Origin: Pseudorhodoplanes sp049324435
GTDB lineage: Bacteria; Pseudomonadota; Alphaproteobacteria; Rhizobiales; Xanthobacteraceae
Length of the DNA: 64,000 bases
NCBI GenBank assembly: GCA_049324435.1
Contig: JBMOOQ010000001.1
Coordinates: 51,097-115,096, forward strand
Direction: 5' to 3'
Part shown: in pieces, positions 60,426 to 64,000 of the stretch
Numbering within the stretch: position 1 is the first letter of the stretch
Layout of the letters: each line of letters starts with the position of its first letter
The notes under the pieces: generated by a model
Databases searched by the model: none
Seen by the model: only the letters and a program-made list of their open reading frames with translations
What the model was told of the DNA's origin: nothing
Position numbers and translations under genes: made by a program

Positions 60426-61535
60426 TTACTTCCCCGTCTTCACCTTGGTCCAGAGCCGGTTGATGACGCGCTGCGTTTTGGCGTCGCGTGCGGTGACGAC
60501 GTAGAGCCGCTTCATGGTCTCGTCGTCCGGATAGACCGTCTTGTCGTTCAGAATCGAGGGGTCGACGAGTTTCTGGCTTGCCAGATTGCCGTTCGGATAG
60601 GCGACCAGATTGGTGTTTTTTGCCGCCACTTCAGGACGCAGCATGTAATTGATGAATTCATGCGCTTCCTCGACATTGCGCGCATCCTTGGGGATCGCGA
60701 AATTGTCGAAGAACATCTGCGCACCGGTTTTCGGTATTGCATAGCCGACTTCGACATCGCCCTTCGCTTCGGCGGCGCGCTTTTGCGCCTGCTTGATGTC
60801 GCCGGACCAGCCGACGACGAGACAGATTTCGCCGCTGGCAAGCGCGGTCAGATATTCCGACGAGTGAAACTTGCGCACCGACGGCCGCACCGACGCGATC
60901 AGTGTCGCAGCTTTCTCGAGGTCGGCCTGATCGGTCGAATTCGGGTTTAGCCCGAGATAATGCAGGGCCGCCGGCATGATGTCGTCGGCGGAATCCAGCA
61001 TCATCACACCGCAATCCTTGAACTTTGCGAGGTTCTCCGGCTTGAACACGATGTCCCAGGAGTCCGGCACCGCACCGCCCAGGATCTCCTTCGCCTTCTT
61101 CACATTGTAGCCGATACCGGTCGTGCCCCACATGTAGTTCACAGCATGTGCGTTACCGGGATCGTAAGTCGCAAGGCGTTCCGTGATCTGCGGCCAGGCA
61201 TGGGTCAGGTTTGGTAGCTTGCTCTTATCGAGCTTCTGGAACAGCCCCGCCTTGATCTGCCGCTCGAGGAAATACGCCGTTGGCACCACGACATCATAGC
61301 CGGACTTGCCAGCGAGCAGCTTTGCTTCGAGCGTATCGTTCGAATCGAAGGTATCGTAGCGCAGCTTGATCCCGGTCTCTTTCGTGAAGTCCTGCAGCAC
61401 CTGCGGATCGATATAATCAGACCAATTGTAGACGTTGAGCACCCGCGGTTTTTGAGCCGCACCCGGGCCCGCCTGCAGCACCGCAACGAAAATGCCAAGC
61501 GCCGTGACGGCGCGAAACTTCCGCGACACGATCAT
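60426..61535 (-). CDS. potF: polyamine ABC transporter substrate-binding protein (PotF-like)
   Basis: This 369-residue periplasmic protein has a signal peptide (cleavage likely after GAA near residue 27) and PotF/PotD-type segments: VLNVYNWSDYIDPQVLQDF, YMWGTTGIGYN and VGWSGDIKQA. The aromatic/acidic residues (Trp38, Asp40 in the first) fit polyamine binding. No permease or ATPase gene for it is adjacent, so it stands apart from its transporter. Confidence 0.88.
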   Translation of the reverse strand: MIVSRKFRAVTALGIFVAVLQAGPGAAQKPRVLNVYNWSDYIDPQVLQDFTKETGIKLRYDTFDSNDTLEAKLLAGKSGYDVVVPTAYFLERQIKAGLFQKLDKSKLPNLTHAWPQITERLATYDPGNAHAVNYMWGTTGIGYNVKKAKEILGGAVPDSWDIVFKPENLAKFKDCGVMMLDSADDIMPAALHYLGLNPNSTDQADLEKAATLIASVRPSVRKFHSSEYLTALASGEICLVVGWSGDIKQAQKRAAEAKGDVEVGYAIPKTGAQMFFDNFAIPKDARNVEEAHEFINYMLRPEVAAKNTNLVAYPNGNLASQKLVDPSILNDKTVYPDDETMKRLYVVTARDAKTQRVINRLWTKVKTGK

Positions 61536-61540
61536 GAACC

Positions 61541-61882
61541 CTATCCGGTTTTGGTCGGCAGTCCGGCCTCTTTCCAGGCAATAATGCCGCCTGCAAGGTG
61601 AGAATCATGCGGAAGGCCCGCTTCTTGCGCAGCAAGTGAGGCCGTCACCGACCGGCGCCCAGATCGGCAGGCAAATACGACCTGCTTGAAGCCGGGATCG
61701 GGGAGTTGCGAGACATCGAAGGTCGACAGTGGCACCACCACGGCATCCGGATAGGCTTCCGCGGCGACCTCGTTCGGCTCGCGCACATCGACCAAGAGGA
61801 TGCGCCCTTCGGCAATCCCGCGCGCAACCTCCTGCGGCGTCAGATCGCGCACTACCGGCTGTTTGCGGGTGAACCAGCCCAT
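61541..61882 (-). CDS. rhodanese-like domain protein
   Basis: This 113-residue protein is one rhodanese domain: ILLVDVREPNEVAAEAYPDA (about residues 28-47) and the active-site loop FACRSGRRS with Cys72. It probably carries sulfane sulfur or has a related role. The gene ends 5 bases before the start of the potF-like gene and is preceded by a 10-bp inverted repeat in the gap to kup. Confidence 0.88.
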   Translation of the reverse strand: MGWFTRKQPVVRDLTPQEVARGIAEGRILLVDVREPNEVAAEAYPDAVVVPLSTFDVSQLPDPGFKQVVFACRSGRRSVTASLAAQEAGLPHDSHLAGGIIAWKEAGLPTKTG

Positions 61883-61896
61883 CGCCTACTCCTGTT

Positions 61897-61936
61897 TGAC
61901 GGCAGAGAGGAACCATCGTCCTGCCCTGCCGTCAAC
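61897..61936. terminator. 10-bp inverted repeat between kup and the rhodanese gene
   Basis: TTGACGGCAG (61897-61906) and CTGCCGTCAA (61927-61936) are perfect inverted repeats with 20 bases between. They lie in the 71-bp gap after the kup stop and before the rhodanese start. They may form a terminator-like stem for kup or an operator for the rhodanese-potF unit; there is no clear T run. Confidence 0.5.
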
Positions 61937-61953
61937 TGTCGAAAAGCCGGATC

Positions 61954-63870
61954 TCAGACGGTCACCTGGGTGCCGACTTCGACCACACGGCCGGTCGGGA
62001 TCTGGAAATAGTCCGTCGCGTCGCTCGCGCTTCTGGCCAGCCCGATAAACAATCGGTCCTGCCAGCGCGGCAGCTTGGAATTGGCGGCCGGCCGCAATGT
62101 CCTGCGCGACAGGAAGAACGACGTCGACATGATGTCGAAGGTCCAGCCGAGTTTGCGCGCGATGGCAAGCGCCTTGGGTACATTGGGCCGCTCCATGAAA
62201 CCGAAGCGCAGGATCACCCGCCGGAAGCTCTCGCCGAGCGGCTCGATCTTGACCCGCTCGCTTTCGTCCACGCGGGGCGTCCCGGCATACTCGACCGTGA
62301 GAATGACGTTCTGCTCATGCAGCGCCTTGTAGTGCTTCAGGCTGTGCATGAGCGCGGTCGGGGCGCTGTCCGGATCGCCGGTCAGGAACACCGCAGTGCC
62401 CGGAACCCGAACCGGAGGCTTGCGCTCCAGCATCGAGACCAGATCGCGGAGCGGCATTTCGAGCTTGCGAGTCTTACGGAACAATTCGCGGCTGCCAGTC
62501 CGCCACGTATACATGACCAGCATCAGCACTGCGCCGAGCGCGAGCGGCATCCAGCCGCCCTCCACGATCTTGAGCAGGTTGCCAGAGAGGAAAACCAGAT
62601 CGATCAGGAGAAACGGGGCAATGATCGCGATCGCTGCGGCCAGACCCCACTTCCATACCTTCCAGACCACCACGAACGCCATGAGGGCGGTCACGACCAT
62701 CGTGCCGGTGACGGCGATGCCATATGCCGAGGCGAGCGCGCTCGACGAACGGAAGAACAGCACCAGCACCAGCACGCCGATCAGCAGCAGCATATTGACC
62801 CGCGGCATGTAGATTTGCCCGAACTGGGATTCCGACGTGTGACGGATTTCGAGCCGCGGCAGCAAGCCGAGCTGGATCGCCTGGCTGGTGATCGAATAGG
62901 CACCGGTGATCACCGCCTGGCTCGCGATCACGGTCGCCGCAGTCGCAAGTCCGACCATCGGCAGAATGGCCCACTCGGGGTAAAGCAGGAAGAACGGGTT
63001 CTCGATTGCTTTGGGATTGGTGAGAAACAGCGCACCCTGCCCGAGATAATTGATCGTCAGCGCCGGCAGCGCCACCGTCAGCCACGCCGCGCGGATAGGC
63101 TTTTTTCCGAAATGCCCGAGGTCGGCATATAGCGCTTCGGCTCCGGTCACGACCAGAAACACGGCGCCAAGGGTGAGAAGCCCGATCATGCCATGGCTCG
63201 CGACAAATCTCGCTCCATATACGGGATTGAATGCGTGCAAGACCGATGGATTGTCCCCGATATGATAAAGACCGGCCGCCGCAAGCGCTATGAACCACAC
63301 CAGCGTGATTGGTCCGAAGAAGCGCGCGACGCTTGCCGTACCGTGCGACTGCACCGCGAAAAGCACGAACAAGATGATCACGGCAAGCGGGACAACATAA
63401 GGGTCGAAGGCGGGCGTGATGACTTTCAGTCCTTCGACGGCGGACAAAACCGACAGCGCAGGTGTGATCAGTGCATCGCCATAAAACAGGGCAGCGCTGA
63501 CAATGCCAAGCAAGATGATGGCTCCGCCCGCGTGCGGGATAGCGCGATGCGCGAGTGCCATCAAAGCCAGCGTGCCGCCCTCACCTTTGTTATCGGCCCG
63601 GAGCAGAATGATCACGTACTTGACGGTGACGACGAGCAGCAGCGCCCAAATGATCAGCGACAGAATACCAAGCACCGCCTCTTGTGTAGCGGAATGGCCG
63701 TGTCCGGCTGCGGCGATGACGGATTCGCGAAATGCATAAAGCGGGCTCGTACCGATATCGCCATAAACCACGCCGATACTGCCGAGCATGAGCGCGAAAA
63801 ATCCTGCACGCGGCTGGTTAGCCGAGTGCAGATTGCCGCCGGACTTGCCGACGGCGACTGATGAAACCAT
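61954..63870 (-). CDS. kup: potassium transporter Kup
   Basis: This 638-residue protein has about 12 membrane helices and a cytoplasmic C-terminal domain. GVVYGDIGTSPLYAFRE (about residues 33-49) is the KUP signature, and GEGGTLALMALAHR (about 95-108), LADLGHFGKKPIRAAW-type (YADLGHFGKKPI) and the C-terminal HNxx-less variant support the call. It imports K+ with protons. It starts at an ATG 51 bases after the next gene's stop. Confidence 0.95.
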   Translation of the reverse strand: MVSSVAVGKSGGNLHSANQPRAGFFALMLGSIGVVYGDIGTSPLYAFRESVIAAAGHGHSATQEAVLGILSLIIWALLLVVTVKYVIILLRADNKGEGGTLALMALAHRAIPHAGGAIILLGIVSAALFYGDALITPALSVLSAVEGLKVITPAFDPYVVPLAVIILFVLFAVQSHGTASVARFFGPITLVWFIALAAAGLYHIGDNPSVLHAFNPVYGARFVASHGMIGLLTLGAVFLVVTGAEALYADLGHFGKKPIRAAWLTVALPALTINYLGQGALFLTNPKAIENPFFLLYPEWAILPMVGLATAATVIASQAVITGAYSITSQAIQLGLLPRLEIRHTSESQFGQIYMPRVNMLLLIGVLVLVLFFRSSSALASAYGIAVTGTMVVTALMAFVVVWKVWKWGLAAAIAIIAPFLLIDLVFLSGNLLKIVEGGWMPLALGAVLMLVMYTWRTGSRELFRKTRKLEMPLRDLVSMLERKPPVRVPGTAVFLTGDPDSAPTALMHSLKHYKALHEQNVILTVEYAGTPRVDESERVKIEPLGESFRRVILRFGFMERPNVPKALAIARKLGWTFDIMSTSFFLSRRTLRPAANSKLPRWQDRLFIGLARSASDATDYFQIPTGRVVEVGTQVTV

Positions 63871-63921
63871 GACTGTACAGAGAGGGTAATCGGCTGACAG
63901 TGCCGCTTTGAGCGGGCGGCG

Positions 63922-64000
63922 TCAGGCGGCTTGTTTGGTTGCTCGTTTTTCGGTTCGCTTGTCCTCCTTTTGCGGTTGCGGTTTGGGCAGTCCTTCGACG
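63922..64000 (-). CDS. C-terminal end of a gene running off the window
   Basis: On the minus strand one frame is open from the window edge to a TGA at 63922-63924, giving a 25-residue Lys/Pro/Arg-rich tail (ends in KRATKQAA). It looks like the charged C-terminal end of a protein whose gene begins beyond base 64000 and lies upstream of kup. The short length prevents any family assignment. Confidence 0.4.
   Translation of the reverse strand, partial: VEGLPKPQPQKEDKRTEKRATKQAA

Noticed and set aside
1..64000. tRNA genes, CRISPR arrays, transposases, prophage genes
   Set aside because: I looked for CCA-ended cloverleaf segments, regularly spaced repeats and transposase or integrase motifs and saw none.

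Overview
The window is a gene-dense, high-GC bacterial chromosome segment. Its gene content points to an alphaproteobacterium of the Hyphomicrobiales (Rhizobiales), probably the Bradyrhizobium/Xanthobacteraceae side. The strongest markers are a complete acpXL-fabZXL-fabF2XL-fabF1XL-adhXL-lpxXL cluster for the very-long-chain fatty acid of lipid A, a form II CO-dehydrogenase-like (cox) cluster, a DUF6867-type protein inside a liv operon, and several dispersed palindromic repeats. I found no tRNA, rRNA, CRISPR array, integrase or transposase. The window reads as core and metabolic chromosome, not as an island.

Layout. 0-3.3 kb: the end of AMP nucleosidase, then an AraC regulator divergent from a StyA-like flavin monooxygenase and a cupin protein. 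3.4-9.6 kb: a DUF992 protein, a DUF72 protein, two adjacent paralogous membrane proteins with cyclic-nucleotide-binding domains, an MFS transporter divergent from an AraC regulator, and a BcsS-like protein. 9.6-13.2 kb: a TetR-controlled HlyD/ABC-2 export operon with an 18-bp perfect palindrome upstream of tetR. 13.3-26.2 kb: cox-like genes (coxS-coxL-coxM, coxD-coxE, two split XdhC pieces, a MoeA-like/MocA-like fusion and coxG). A VOC protein, a secreted hydrolase, an SDR and an MDR lie among them. 26.3-31.7 kb: a polysaccharide deacetylase, pcaB-pcaD-pcaC of the protocatechuate branch, a membrane protein, a PobR-like AraC regulator and a short Gln/Gly-rich protein. 32-37.8 kb: a complete branched-chain amino-acid-type ABC importer (livHMGF, DUF6867-like gene, livK). 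37.8-43.1 kb: a RecD-like helicase, then bdhA-adc-patatin (ketone-body/PHB-linked), a small basic protein and CcdA. 43.3-54.6 kb: a P1-family peptidase, a DadA-like oxidase, a BASS-like transporter, rpe, a small membrane protein, a DUF930 protein, purB, a PNPOx-like protein, a CMD-family protein and several membrane or secreted hydrolase-like proteins. 54.8-60.4 kb: the VLCFA/lipid A cluster. 60.4-64 kb: a PotF-like polyamine-binding protein, a rhodanese, Kup, and the last codons of one more gene.

How it fits together. The cox block has the three structural subunits of a molybdenum hydroxylase, the AAA+/vWA maturation pair, XdhC-type cofactor chaperones and a cytidylyltransferase-type enzyme for the Mo cofactor. 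Its large subunit carries AYRGAGR, not the AYxCSFR loop of proven CO dehydrogenases, so its substrate is open. In the VLCFA cluster, one of the two ketosynthases (FabF2XL) has lost the Cys-His-His triad and the other (FabF1XL) keeps it. This suggests a ketosynthase/chain-length-factor-like pair. These two observations, the tandem membrane cyclic-nucleotide-binding paralogues, the Q/G-rich microprotein and the repeat doublet inside the liv operon are the items most worth a second look.
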